DNA of 64,000 bases from Methanobacterium aggregans. Its GTDB lineage: Archaea; Methanobacteriota; Methanobacteria; Methanobacteriales; Methanobacteriaceae. Below the pieces are notes generated by a model. The model saw only the letters and a program-made list of their open reading frames with translations. It was not told the DNA's origin and did no database searches. Shown here in pieces: positions 36,710 to 45,099 of this stretch (its first letter is position 1; the number at the start of each line of letters is the position of its first letter). The translations under genes were made by a program, and so were the position numbers. The stretch is taken from contig NZ_JAGGLN010000001.1 of assembly GCF_017874455.1 (NCBI RefSeq), forward strand, positions 310,001-374,000, given 5' to 3'.

Positions 36710-36902
36710 AAAGATGAAACTTATTTTTTTATCTAAATACATTATAAAGCATCTGAAATTCAAGAAGATGAATGGAGTAGTTTCTTAGTACTCCTAAAAA
36801 TTCCTAAAAATTATTTTATATTCATACAATCCCTTAGATATTGTTTGGACTCATCTCTTCGTTTAGGATATTGATTCTTACCAATTTTTCCACTTAGCAC
36901 AG

Positions 36903-36936
36903 GGTAATTACTTAAAGGTTAGAAAAATTACTTTAA
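36903..36936. repeat. 34-nt motif, copy 1
   Basis: Begins GGTAATTAC and ends GGTTAGAAAAATTACTTTAA. It matches 38093-38126 at 31 of 34 positions by eye. The two flank the YdjM-like gene at 37069-38007, in the same orientation. Lies in a 359-bp AT-rich gap that otherwise shows nothing. Confidence 0.6.
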
Positions 36937-37068
36937 TTCATGTCTTAAATAATGATTTGTTTATGGTGTTATAGATCTTTGAGAAATTTTAATAGAAGAA
37001 AATGATGATCATAAAAAAAATGAGGATTATAAAATGAATGACATGAAAATTAGAGGGAGATACAAATA

Positions 37069-38007
37069 ATGGACTTTTTTACACATTTTCTCGTTCCATA
37101 TATCATTTTATTTGCTATTAAGAGCAAAAACAAACTTGAAGGGGCATTTGGTGGTATTTCACTTGACCTTGATACCATCTTCATAGCATGGATAGGATTT
37201 TTAGTTCCATATCTCTTTGTCTTTTCACACAGGGGAATTACACATTCTTTTATCTTTGCTGCAATTACCTCTACACTGTTTTTGTATGTGATATCCAGAC
37301 GGAGTATAAACGGATTCATAGGAAAAATAATAAAACGAGACATATCAGTTGAATTCACTTTAAAAACCGTTGGAATAGCATATTTTGGTGCTCTTACCCA
37401 CTTGTTCCTGGATTTCTTAACTTCAAAGGGCGTACCCCTTTTATACCCCTTCACACTTCAAAGATTCAGCGCTGAAATATACTACTACATCGACGTTACA
37501 ACAGCAGTTATCGCCCTTGCTGTTCTGTTGATCCTCTATTTAAGAATGGATATGAAATACAAGAAAGCTGCAATGGTAATTTTTATGATAATCCTGGTGT
37601 CATTTGGAGGTATTAGAGCCTATGAGAAGAATGCTGCCCTTGCTGAAAACCCTGTAAGTGAAAACCTCGTTTATTCTGCAGCTTATCCTACAGCGGACAT
37701 GTTTACATGGACCGTGGTTCAAAGTGACAGTTCAAACAGCACATATTATTCCTTCAACTACAATACACTGAATAAAGAAAAATCAGATGTTAAAAGGGTT
37801 CAAAGTCTAACTGTGCATGGAGGCACGGTTCAATCTGCTCAAGAAGCCATTGATAAAGCAGATGAACTGCCAGCAATTCAAAATTTCAGATGGGATGCCT
37901 ATGATCCATGTATCAACGCCAGTTACAATGGAAAGGAATGGAAGTTAACCTACTTCGATGTTACAGACGACGGATATCGCAGCAACAACATAACAGTGAC
38001 TGTATAA
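37069..38007 (+). CDS. YdjM-like membrane-bound metal-dependent hydrolase
   Basis: 312 residues. First half: YdjM/DUF457 family with HFLVPYIILF, FGGISLDLDTIFIAWIG, SHRGITHSF and GALTHLFLDFLTSKGVPLLYPF, whose His and Asp residues should bind a metal between membrane helices. After the last helix (about 167-183) comes a soluble outer domain of about 120 residues with no recognised family. Possibly acts on lipids or phosphoesters. Flanked by the 34-nt motif on both sides. Confidence 0.85.
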   Translation: MDFFTHFLVPYIILFAIKSKNKLEGAFGGISLDLDTIFIAWIGFLVPYLFVFSHRGITHSFIFAAITSTLFLYVISRRSINGFIGKIIKRDISVEFTLKTVGIAYFGALTHLFLDFLTSKGVPLLYPFTLQRFSAEIYYYIDVTTAVIALAVLLILYLRMDMKYKKAAMVIFMIILVSFGGIRAYEKNAALAENPVSENLVYSAAYPTADMFTWTVVQSDSSNSTYYSFNYNTLNKEKSDVKRVQSLTVHGGTVQSAQEAIDKADELPAIQNFRWDAYDPCINASYNGKEWKLTYFDVTDDGYRSNNITVTV

Positions 38008-38092
38008 TTAATTTTTTACCTATTTTTTTATTTTTAGACAGTATTTTTCATGTAGTAAGATTCATATTACTAAACTTCGCCACTTACCAATT

Positions 38093-38126
38093 GGTAATTA
38101 CCCAATGGTTAGAAAAATTACTTTAA
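38093..38126. repeat. 34-nt motif, copy 2
   Basis: See 36903-36936. Here the core sits inside the near-palindrome ATTGGTAATTACCCAAT, which suggests protein binding. It lies between two convergent genes, where a promoter is not needed, so a repeat or terminator role is as likely. Confidence 0.55.
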
Positions 38127-38194
38127 ATTAGTTTAATATTTCAAAAAATAGTGGATTAATTAATAATTTGATTAATTCAGGTTTTAAAAGCTTT

Positions 38195-39025
38195 TTAGAT
38201 TAGAGGATCCGGTATTTTGGCGTGGGCTTTGTCTTTTAATCCTCCAATTTTTTCTAGTCTTGTTTTTAGGAATTTTTCTCCAGCTTCTGTAGCTCCAAAT
38301 ATAGGTACAGATGCACCGACCTTGAAGACTTCCCTCTCTTTACCCACTTCGTTGATGTATTTGGATGCACAGCTTGTGATAACATCTGCAGTGTCGAACA
38401 GGGTTTTTGCATCTTCTTCTGACATTTCAGTTACATGGGCTGCAAATATGTAAATATTGACGTCTTCATTTTCCTTTTCGATTTCACGAAGCTTTTTGGT
38501 ATCCTCTGCTGATACAACTGAAACTGCAATGTTCCTGTAACCCATGTCAATGGCCTTTAAAACACCTTTTATCTGGTTAATTTCAGCTGTTTCCGGGTTG
38601 AGAACATTTTCAGGTCCAATAGTTTCTATGATCTTGGTAATGGGTGTTGTGCTTATGAAAGCTGATATTCGACCGGCCATTCCCTGAACAAATTCAGGAT
38701 CTGCTAAGATCACTGTTCCGCACCCTTCACTGACGATAACAGCACAATCGATCATGTTTTCATCGAGTAGTGTGCTCAAGGTTTCAGATACTCCGAAGGA
38801 TAAAAAATCCTTCATACGTAATTTTCTTTCAGGTGTGCACATTCCAAAGTCTTTAATTCGAAATTCTATATTTTTTTGCACGGCTTCAGATGTGATCTCT
38901 TTGATCCCTCTGTTTTTATCAAAAATAGGACAGTAATTAATTTTAGGCTCTCCCACCTCAACAACCTTTCCATCCCTTACAACAACCCGTGTTCTACCAA
39001 GGGCTTCAATTATATGTTCATCCAT
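38195..39025 (-). CDS. Methanogenesis marker protein 8 (DUF2099), copy 1
   Basis: 276 residues of the DUF2099 family, restricted to methanogens and some ANME and termed marker 8. N-terminal part MDEHIIEALGRTRVVVRDGK, Cys-containing YCPIFDKNRG and FGMCTPERKLR, then VSEGCGTVILADP. Function is undetermined; the conserved cysteines suggest a metal or cofactor role. A second full-length copy lies at 61274-62104 with about 26 differences by eye (roughly 90% identity). Confidence 0.93.
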   Translation of the reverse strand: MDEHIIEALGRTRVVVRDGKVVEVGEPKINYCPIFDKNRGIKEITSEAVQKNIEFRIKDFGMCTPERKLRMKDFLSFGVSETLSTLLDENMIDCAVIVSEGCGTVILADPEFVQGMAGRISAFISTTPITKIIETIGPENVLNPETAEINQIKGVLKAIDMGYRNIAVSVVSAEDTKKLREIEKENEDVNIYIFAAHVTEMSEEDAKTLFDTADVITSCASKYINEVGKEREVFKVGASVPIFGATEAGEKFLKTRLEKIGGLKDKAHAKIPDPLI

Positions 39026-39153
39026 ATGTTACCACCTGTAAAGAATTGATGTAATATAATAAGTGAAAAGACAATTTAACTCTTTTTAAAAACAGTTGAA
39101 TAAACTAAATTCCCATTTTTAGTACCAAATATTTTAAATGAATGTTTTCAAAA

Positions 39154-39190
39154 AGATGTGCAGCTCCGTGGGTATGAAATGGGACCACAC
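39154..39190. repeat. Dispersed repeat, short fragment
   Basis: GTGCAGCTCCGTGGGTATGA and the following bases match 63733-63770 closely (CCTTGGGTATGAATTGGGGT), the left part of copy E. Only about 37 bp remain here. Confidence 0.5.
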
Positions 39191-39322
39191 AAGTAAAAAT
39201 AGGGTTTATTTTTTTGTATAATGAATAAGTAAAAAAATTCCAGTTAAAACAAAGTCACCTTAAACTGGTATTTTTTAGAGAAAATGATGATTAAAAATAG
39301 GTTATATGGTAATTCCCTGTGA

Positions 39323-39538
39323 TCATTCCTCTGATCCTATAGCAGTACATTCCCAAGGTTGGGCTTCGGTATCAATAGTGGCGAATAGATCAGTTTCTAC
39401 ATCCTCGAATAGATCCTCACAAGTGAATTTTAAATCTTCAGATTTTTTAACGGGATACATTCTGCCTCTTGCACTTTTAACAACTATATCACCCTCTCGG
39501 GTTATACCAACTACTAATTGTTTTATCTCTTTTGCCAT
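39323..39538 (-). CDS. Small paralogous protein, copy 2
   Basis: 71 residues, paralogue of 23638-23853 (MAKEIKQLVVGITREGDIVV). The two share N-terminal sequence almost exactly and diverge in the acidic tail. Preserved reading frame despite changes at third positions suggests selection. Part of a duplicated segment of about 0.5 kb with the conserved upstream block at 39610. Function unknown. Confidence 0.7.
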   Translation of the reverse strand: MAKEIKQLVVGITREGDIVVKSARGRMYPVKKSEDLKFTCEDLFEDVETDLFATIDTEAQPWECTAIGSEE

Positions 39539-39609
39539 AATCCCACACTCCCATTTTCAGAATTGATTGTTTATTGTAATTACTTAAAAAAATCTCTAGA
39601 AAACTAGGT

Positions 39610-39658
39610 TTTTCCATTTACATATTATATTAATCAACATATAAGTAGATTATTTTAA
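39610..39658 (-). promoter_or_regulatory. 49-bp conserved upstream block, copy 2
   Basis: Identical to 23937-23985 and in the same position relative to the paralogous gene. Contains AT-rich promoter-like sequence. Confidence 0.6.
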
Positions 39659-39702
39659 TGAATTAATGGTTCAACTAGAACTATGAAATAAAAATAAGAT
39701 GA

Positions 39703-40152
39703 TCAATCGTTGAATTTCTCTTCTAGCTCATTAGCAGCAGCATATATTAATTTTGTTAATTCGATCCCTTCTTTTTCTCCCAATATTTTGGAATATCTTT
39801 TGTATAGGTTTTGCCAGCATTCCTCTATTTCTTCTTTCAAATTTTCTCCTTTTTCTGTGGGATAGATATGTGAAACTTTTCCTTCGGCCTTTCTGGTGGC
39901 TAATCCTTTGATTTCAAGTTGATCTATAAATCTTGAGGTTGTTGAAGGTTTGATATTTAATATTTTACTTAATTCAATTTGTGGAAGTCCAGGTTCTGTG
40001 TTAATGGCCATTAAAGCAAAGGTATGGGATGTTGAGAGTCCTATCTTTTTAAATTCTTCATCAGCCATTTTGTTTATGAGTCTGTTGAGTTTATTACTTG
40101 CAAAATATAGGCAGCTGCATAGGGTGTCTTCGCATCTGGCATCTTTTTTCAT
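39703..40152 (-). CDS. MarR-family regulator
   Basis: 149 residues. Winged helix with LGLSTSHTFALM-type opening (IGLSTSHTFALMAINTEPG), recognition segment LSKILNIKPSTTSRFIDQLEIKGL and wing RKAEGKVSHIYPTEKGENL. Two N-terminal Cys (CEDTLCSCLYF) may be redox-active. Divergent from a flavoredoxin-like gene; two TTGTRCATACAA sites lie between them. Confidence 0.9.
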   Translation of the reverse strand: MKKDARCEDTLCSCLYFASNKLNRLINKMADEEFKKIGLSTSHTFALMAINTEPGLPQIELSKILNIKPSTTSRFIDQLEIKGLATRKAEGKVSHIYPTEKGENLKEEIEECWQNLYKRYSKILGEKEGIELTKLIYAAANELEEKFND

Positions 40153-40213
40153 CTAAATTCACCTGATTTTATAGTTCTCTTGGAAAGGATATATCGAAAC
40201 GTTTATATATTGT

Positions 40214-40248
40214 TTGTGCATACAACATAAAATTAGTTGTACATACAA
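40214..40248. promoter_or_regulatory. Paired MarR operators (TTGTRCATACAA)
   Basis: TTGTGCATACAA at 40214-40225 and TTGTACATACAA at 40237-40248. The second is a perfect inverted repeat with a CA centre. Their starts are 23 bp apart, about two helical turns, and the first overlaps the TATA region TTTATATATTG. Probably controls both the regulator and the flavin reductase. Confidence 0.6.
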
Positions 40249-40268
40249 TTAACTGTGGAGGAAGAAGT

Positions 40269-40832
40269 ATGGAAAAAATAGATATAGGAAGGAATGGATT
40301 CGTTTATCCAATGCCAGTTGCACTTTTAGGAACAAAAGTAAATGATAAAACCAATTTCATGGCACTTGGATGGGTGATGAGGGCAAGTATGAATCCCCCA
40401 CTTTTAACTGTTTCTGTAAATAAAAATCACCTCACAAACAAAGCTATTCGTGAAAATAAGACCTTCAGCGTCAATTTTCCAAGTGTAGACTTGATGGAGA
40501 AAACTGATTACTGTGGATTGGTATCTGGAAAAAGCACAGATAAATCAGAGCTATTCGAGATCTACTATGGAAACCTAGAAACAGCACCACTGATTGAAGA
40601 ATGCCCATTGTCTTTGGAGTGCAAGTTAAACGATATTTATGAAATGCCTACAAGCGATCTCTTCATTGGAGAAATAGAAAGCACGTACACTGAAAAACAA
40701 TATTTATCAGATGGTAAACCAGACATCAAAAAGATGAACCCTGCAGTTTTAACCATGCCCGATAACAACTACTGGGGTGTGGGTAAAAACATAGGTAAAG
40801 CCTGGGACATTGGGAAAAACCTAAAAAAATAG
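40269..40832 (+). CDS. Flavoredoxin / flavin reductase domain protein
   Basis: 187 residues of the split-barrel flavin reductase-like family: NGFVYPMPVALLGTKVNDKTNFM, then MNPPLLTVSVNKNHLTNKAI and FSVNFPSVDLMEKTDYCGL. Typical of flavoredoxins in anaerobes, which bind FMN and pass electrons. GGAGGAAGT precedes the ATG. Likely under the divergent MarR, hence induced by some stress. Confidence 0.88.
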   Translation: MEKIDIGRNGFVYPMPVALLGTKVNDKTNFMALGWVMRASMNPPLLTVSVNKNHLTNKAIRENKTFSVNFPSVDLMEKTDYCGLVSGKSTDKSELFEIYYGNLETAPLIEECPLSLECKLNDIYEMPTSDLFIGEIESTYTEKQYLSDGKPDIKKMNPAVLTMPDNNYWGVGKNIGKAWDIGKNLKK

Positions 40833-40935
40833 AAAATTTAACCTATAAACCAGAGTAAAGAGGTTTTTTCAGGATTTTTTTTAAGCCAAATTGGAGATAT
40901 TCCTCTTTGACCGAAAAGGTTTATAACACCAAATT

Positions 40936-40961
40936 ATAATAGTTGCTTAAGCAATGATTAT
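40936..40961. promoter_or_regulatory. 26-bp palindrome in marR promoter
   Basis: Centre TTGCTTAAGCAA is a perfect 12-bp palindrome with ATAAT/ATTAT outer arms. It closely matches 41469-41494. It lies directly upstream of the second MarR gene, and the in-frame ATG at 40954 falls inside it, one more reason to start the gene at 40972. Confidence 0.65.
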
Positions 40962-40971
40962 GGGGTGTTCC

Positions 40972-41427
40972 ATGGAAAAAAATGAATTGACCGATCTGGA
41001 TGATTTCTTGATATACCAAATATATGGATCCGCACGTTTGTTACGGTTTCACCTTCAAAAGTTATTGGATGCAAATGAACCAAACTTCACGCCAGAACAG
41101 GCCTTTTTACTCTACAAATTGTATATGGAGGATGGTCAGTCCCAGAGACAGCTTGCAGATAAAATTCTAAATGATTATCCTAACATAACTAGACTTATTG
41201 ACAAACTAGAAAAGAAGGGATACGTGCGCAGGGAAATCGCTGAGAACGATCGTAGAATGTTTAAAATTTACATGTCAGAAAAGGGTAAATCCCGTTTTAA
41301 TAGTTTTATTCCTCTAATAATGGATGAAAGAGAGAAATTATTGGAGGGTGTCAGTTCTGATGAGGAAAAAATTGTTAAAAATGTTTTAAAACGTATAGAA
41401 GAAAATGTACGGAAATATTCCTCATAA
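40972..41427 (+). CDS. MarR-family regulator
   Basis: 151 residues from the ATG at 40972 (GGGGTG just upstream). Helices and wing: FTPEQAFLLYKLYMEDGQSQ, LADKILNDYPNITRLIDKLEKKGYV and REIAENDRRMFKIYMSEKG. The DRR in the wing contacts DNA in this family. The same palindrome precedes this gene and the YhgE-like transporter, so it probably controls itself and that exporter. Confidence 0.92.
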   Translation: MEKNELTDLDDFLIYQIYGSARLLRFHLQKLLDANEPNFTPEQAFLLYKLYMEDGQSQRQLADKILNDYPNITRLIDKLEKKGYVRREIAENDRRMFKIYMSEKGKSRFNSFIPLIMDEREKLLEGVSSDEEKIVKNVLKRIEENVRKYSS

Positions 41428-41468
41428 TCTTTTGTTATTTTTTCCAGTTTTCCAGACTAAATCTTTAA

Positions 41469-41494
41469 ATAATAGTTGCTTAAGTAACTATTAT
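41469..41494. promoter_or_regulatory. 26-bp palindrome upstream of the YhgE/Pip gene
   Basis: ATAATAGTTGCTTAAGTAAC and following bases form a 26-bp palindrome with one mismatched pair. It shares ATAATAGTTGCTTAAG with 40936-40951. Two further AGTAAC half-sites follow at 41498-41518. Confidence 0.65.
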
Positions 41495-41598
41495 AAAAGT
41501 AACCATTACTAAAGTAACTGAATTAAATATATTAAAATCATGAAGAGATTGGCTTCATTTTTAGTCAATAAATTGTACAAACTGTTGAAGAGGGTCCA

Positions 41599-43503
41599 AT
41601 GATAAAAGAAGCAATTAAAATATTTAAAAATGATCTTAAAACGATTAAAAACCTCCCATTACTTATAGTTTTTTTGATAGTGATTATTTCTTTACCTTCA
41701 CTCTACATCCTGCTCACTGTTCCATCGGTATGGGATCCATATTCTCAAACCTCGAATATTAAAGTTGCTGTGGTTAACAATGATTTAGGTTACACCACTA
41801 ATGGAACATACTACAATGTTGGAAATACATTGTCAGATGAATTAAAAAATAATAGAAATTTAAGCTGGCAGTTCGTTGATAAAAATACTGCATTATCTGG
41901 TGTTAAAAATGGAAAATATTATGCAGCATTAATAATTCCGAGTGATTTTAGTGAAAATTTGCTTTCCATCGAAACCACAACTCCTCAACGGGCTAAAATA
42001 GGATACATAGACAATGAAAAATTGAGTCCCATTGCAACAAGACTTACCAGTGCTGGAGCAGATGGGGTACAAAACAAAATTAACGATGAAATAATTAAAA
42101 CCATTGACGGGATCATCTTTGGTAAGCTTAGTGATACAGGGAAGTTAGCTAAAGAAAACAAAGCACAGTTCCTTAAATTAAGATCATCAGTAAATGAGTT
42201 AAATGGAAAGATTGATACTATTGATGCATCGATATCCGAAGCAAATTCAGATATGAATACTGTAAACCAGATATGGCCCAAAGTTAGCACAGCACTGCCT
42301 GAAATACAAAAATATTCCAATTATGCAAGAAAAAATTATGATTCTCTCTACCATCAGATCTTATCTGATCCACAGAAATCTTTAACCAAAGTTCAGAACA
42401 TGGAATCACAGGTCAACACCACCATAACTGGCCTCAAATATGTTGATGCTATTTTAACCAGTTTATACAACACAACAGGGGACCAAGAATTAAAACCAGT
42501 CATCGCCCAAATTGAAGACAACATCACCAAAGCAAATCAAGTTCTCGTTGTTTTGAAAAATGTAGAAACTGCTATAAAAGATGGTAAAAATCCAAAAGGA
42601 AAACTGGCAGAGTTAAAATCTTTAATTGACCAGATGGATGATGGAGTAAATACCTTAGCAGCCAATAAAGCAGGTATAAACCAGAAAATTAATAATGCTG
42701 CTGCCACATTAAGTTTGGTTAACTCAAAATGGCCTACAATTAAAAGTGCTATTCCAATAGCTGCAGCTAAACTTAACTCAATAGATGAGAATGATATAGA
42801 TAAGTTGATCTCATTTTCAGATACTGATGAGGAGGATGTTAAAAATTATTTTGAAATTCCTGTGGAATTGGATAAAAAAAGTATGTATCCTGTGAACAAT
42901 TATGGGTCCGCCCTTGCTCCATTTTACATTGCCCTATCATTGTGGATAGGGTGTCTTATATCTGTGGCCATAGTATCTGTGCGTTTGAAATCGAATAAAA
43001 AATATGGGGCTAGAGCTGCTTATTTTGGAAGAATGAATTTATTTTTAATGATAAGCATATCCCAGGCGTTATTAATTGCATTGAGTGCATTGTTCCTGAA
43101 TGTACAAACTTCATCAGCAGCACTACTGATCTTAACTGCACTGATGATAGGTGCGTGCTTCATGGTAATCTTGTATTCACTGGTTTCAGTCTTTGGAAGT
43201 CTGGGAAAGGTCATGGCAGTTGTATTGTTGATTTTACAAATTGCGTCATCAGGAGGAGTTTATCCTGCAGAACTGCAATCTGGTTTCTTCCAAGTTATAC
43301 AGCCATTTTTACCAATGACCTATGCTATTAGAGCCATCAGAGAAGTGGTTGCAGGAGTTTTATGGACGAGTTACTGGTACAACCTGGGGATATTGTTCAT
43401 ATTTACAGGTGTAACCATGGTGTTAACTTTGTTGGTTGTGGGAAAAATAAAAGATTCTCAGGGTCTTGAGGAAAAATTAAAGGAAAGTGGTTTGGTTGAA
43501 TAA
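41599..43503 (+). CDS. YhgE/Pip-family ABC-2-like membrane protein
   Basis: 634 residues. One N-terminal helix (about 19-40), a large outer domain of nearly 400 residues with coiled-coil stretches, then five or six C-terminal helices (about 440-625) of the ABC-2 permease kind. VWDPYSQTSNIKVAVVNNDLGY and SGGVYPAELQSGFFQVIQPFLPMTYAIRAIRE segments identify YhgE/Pip. Bacterial relatives include the phage-infection protein Pip and ESX-linked proteins. No ATPase is adjacent. Regulated with the preceding marR. Confidence 0.9.
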   Translation: MIKEAIKIFKNDLKTIKNLPLLIVFLIVIISLPSLYILLTVPSVWDPYSQTSNIKVAVVNNDLGYTTNGTYYNVGNTLSDELKNNRNLSWQFVDKNTALSGVKNGKYYAALIIPSDFSENLLSIETTTPQRAKIGYIDNEKLSPIATRLTSAGADGVQNKINDEIIKTIDGIIFGKLSDTGKLAKENKAQFLKLRSSVNELNGKIDTIDASISEANSDMNTVNQIWPKVSTALPEIQKYSNYARKNYDSLYHQILSDPQKSLTKVQNMESQVNTTITGLKYVDAILTSLYNTTGDQELKPVIAQIEDNITKANQVLVVLKNVETAIKDGKNPKGKLAELKSLIDQMDDGVNTLAANKAGINQKINNAAATLSLVNSKWPTIKSAIPIAAAKLNSIDENDIDKLISFSDTDEEDVKNYFEIPVELDKKSMYPVNNYGSALAPFYIALSLWIGCLISVAIVSVRLKSNKKYGARAAYFGRMNLFLMISISQALLIALSALFLNVQTSSAALLILTALMIGACFMVILYSLVSVFGSLGKVMAVVLLILQIASSGGVYPAELQSGFFQVIQPFLPMTYAIRAIREVVAGVLWTSYWYNLGILFIFTGVTMVLTLLVVGKIKDSQGLEEKLKESGLVE

Positions 43504-43759
43504 GTTCTAAAACATTTATTTTTCCCTCTTTTTTCCTCATAATAACCTATTGCCAGTATCTTCATCCATTCTTTTCCCTTTTTCAATGAAAAATGCCCAG
43601 AGAATCAAAATATTATAATCCCCAACTGATTTAACTTTTGAGTAAACAATTTAACTGAAGAAGTACTCAGGGAAAGATCCAGGGATAGTGGGATCATAAT
43701 AATAGAAAAGATTTATATTATTAAACTTTTAATTAATCTATGGGGTAACCTACGAAAAG

Positions 43760-44200
43760 ATGAAATCCCCTTCCTTTTCCATTGGAGGTGAAAGAATAGA
43801 CAATAAAGTTATTGCAGCAATAATAATAGTTCTTTTGATTGTAGTTGGAGCAGTTTATGTTTTTGAAACTCAAAACTCCAGCACGCCCATGAATAATACC
43901 ACAAATACAACCAATGATACAATTACACAGTCCAATGCCACAACCTCAACACAGAACACCACCACTAAGACAGAAAAAGCAACTAACACAACAAATAACA
44001 AGCCACATGTAAAAATATCTGCAGCAGAAGCAAAAAAACTTGTAGAACAAAACGGGCAAGATGGAGGAGTCCCAAGTTCCTATAAAGCAGGCACGCCTAC
44101 TTTAATTAAAGTTGCAGGGGAATATTACTGGAAAGTACCCTACTTCGGTGATTACATGTATGTGAATGCAAACACTGGTGATGTGGACGCGCTATTATAA
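43760..44200 (+). CDS. Membrane-anchored PepSY-like protein
   Basis: 146 residues. One membrane helix (about 18-36), then a Thr/Asn-rich linker full of N-x-T sequons (about 40-82) and a PepSY-like domain (ISAAEAKKLVEQN ... GEYYWKVPYFGDYMYVNANTGDVDALL). PepSY domains often inhibit proteases; here the domain faces outward. Sequon density suggests heavy N-glycosylation. Stands alone. Confidence 0.8.
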   Translation: MKSPSFSIGGERIDNKVIAAIIIVLLIVVGAVYVFETQNSSTPMNNTTNTTNDTITQSNATTSTQNTTTKTEKATNTTNNKPHVKISAAEAKKLVEQNGQDGGVPSSYKAGTPTLIKVAGEYYWKVPYFGDYMYVNANTGDVDALL

Positions 44201-44306
44201 GTTTACTCTCCACTTTTTTTTATTTTAGAAATTTAGAAATCCTGATGTCTTTTCAACTTCTATATAGAAAATCATTGCAGGTTTATCACTTTAATTTTCT
44301 ATAATT

Positions 44307-44564
44307 CTACTGAATGATGCTTGAAGGTTCTGTAATCACACCACTTAACACTGCTAAAAATACAATCACGACATTCACAATCAATTTTAATGGATTCAAT
44401 GTATAACCGCAATTACTGTAACGGGTTGCGCAGGATTTTTCACTTCTCTTTAAAATTTTACCAATTTCCTTAAAGTTATAACCTTTCTCACGTAGTTTAC
44501 ACATTTTAATATCTTCATCAAAGGTCCATCTACAACCTAAACGGCTGTCCTGATTCTCACTCAT
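44307..44564 (-). CDS. Myb/SANT-like DNA-binding protein with C-terminal hydrophobic helix
   Basis: 85 residues from the ATG at 44564 (GAAGATGG upstream). RWTFDEDIKMCKLREKGYNFKEI ... RSEKSCATRYS has the Trp and helix pattern of Myb/SANT-like motifs known from bacteria and archaea. The last 30 residues (LIVNVVIVFLAVLSGVI) form a membrane helix. So it may be a membrane-tethered DNA-binding protein. Unusual combination; role unknown. Confidence 0.65.
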   Translation of the reverse strand: MSENQDSRLGCRWTFDEDIKMCKLREKGYNFKEIGKILKRSEKSCATRYSNCGYTLNPLKLIVNVVIVFLAVLSGVITEPSSIIQ

Positions 44565-44900
44565 TATAACCATCTTCTAAACAAATTAGAATTATACAGT
44601 TTTTTATCTATAGATGTCTATTATATCTGGCACATTTAAATTGATCTTTATGGATCAAAATTTAAAGATTTATGAATAATTTTTGTCAAGTGGAACTGAA
44701 ATTAAAGATCTAAATTTACTTCGTTAGGATCGATTTTTTTTACTGCAAAGTTGTTATTTTAATTGAAAGTTTAAATTTAATAACTTTTAAAAAAAAATTA
44801 TTTGATATTCTTAAGTTTATTCAGTTATCAAAACATTACAAACATGCAATAAAATAATGTTTGTACTGTTTATACTGTTATAATAAAAAACATGAATTAA

Positions 44901-45041
44901 TACGAAGAATTTAAAAAGCTTCCATTTGTGAATAATAAAATTCCGGACAATATAAGTTTACTTGCAGGGCCCTTTTTTGATGAAGGTGAAAGAAATTTTA
45001 AAAGTTATATGTCAAGGCACAAATTTACTTCGTTAAACTAA
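44901..45041 (+). pseudogene. Short orphan frame ending at the candidate att site
   Basis: An open frame of 47 codons whose last part (LLAGPFFDEGERNFKSYMSR, then HKFTSLN) looks protein-like. It has no good start; GTG at 44928 would give 37 residues. Its final codons are the direct repeat that recurs at 44712 and, in part, at 57965. Could be the 3' end of a gene split by integration. Weak. Confidence 0.3.
45027..45039. other. Candidate attachment repeat, left
   Basis: ACTTCGTTAAACT occurs here, 61 bp upstream of the integrase, and at 57965-57977 in the same orientation, 12.9 kb away. The two would bracket the accessory block. A 13-nt match can arise by chance in 64 kb, so this is only a candidate. 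Confidence 0.3.
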
Positions 45042-45099
45042 CCTATAATGGATTATACAGTCGTTATATTTATAATTAATAATTAATAAATAATATTAT

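Larger units (their letters stand above)
44574..45099. other. AT-rich region before the integrase
   Basis: 526 bp with a 15-nt direct repeat AAATTTACTTCGTTA at 44712-44726 and 45021-45035, and a 47-codon open frame at 44901-45041. Otherwise long A/T runs. It may hold one end of the integrated element. Confidence 0.4.
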
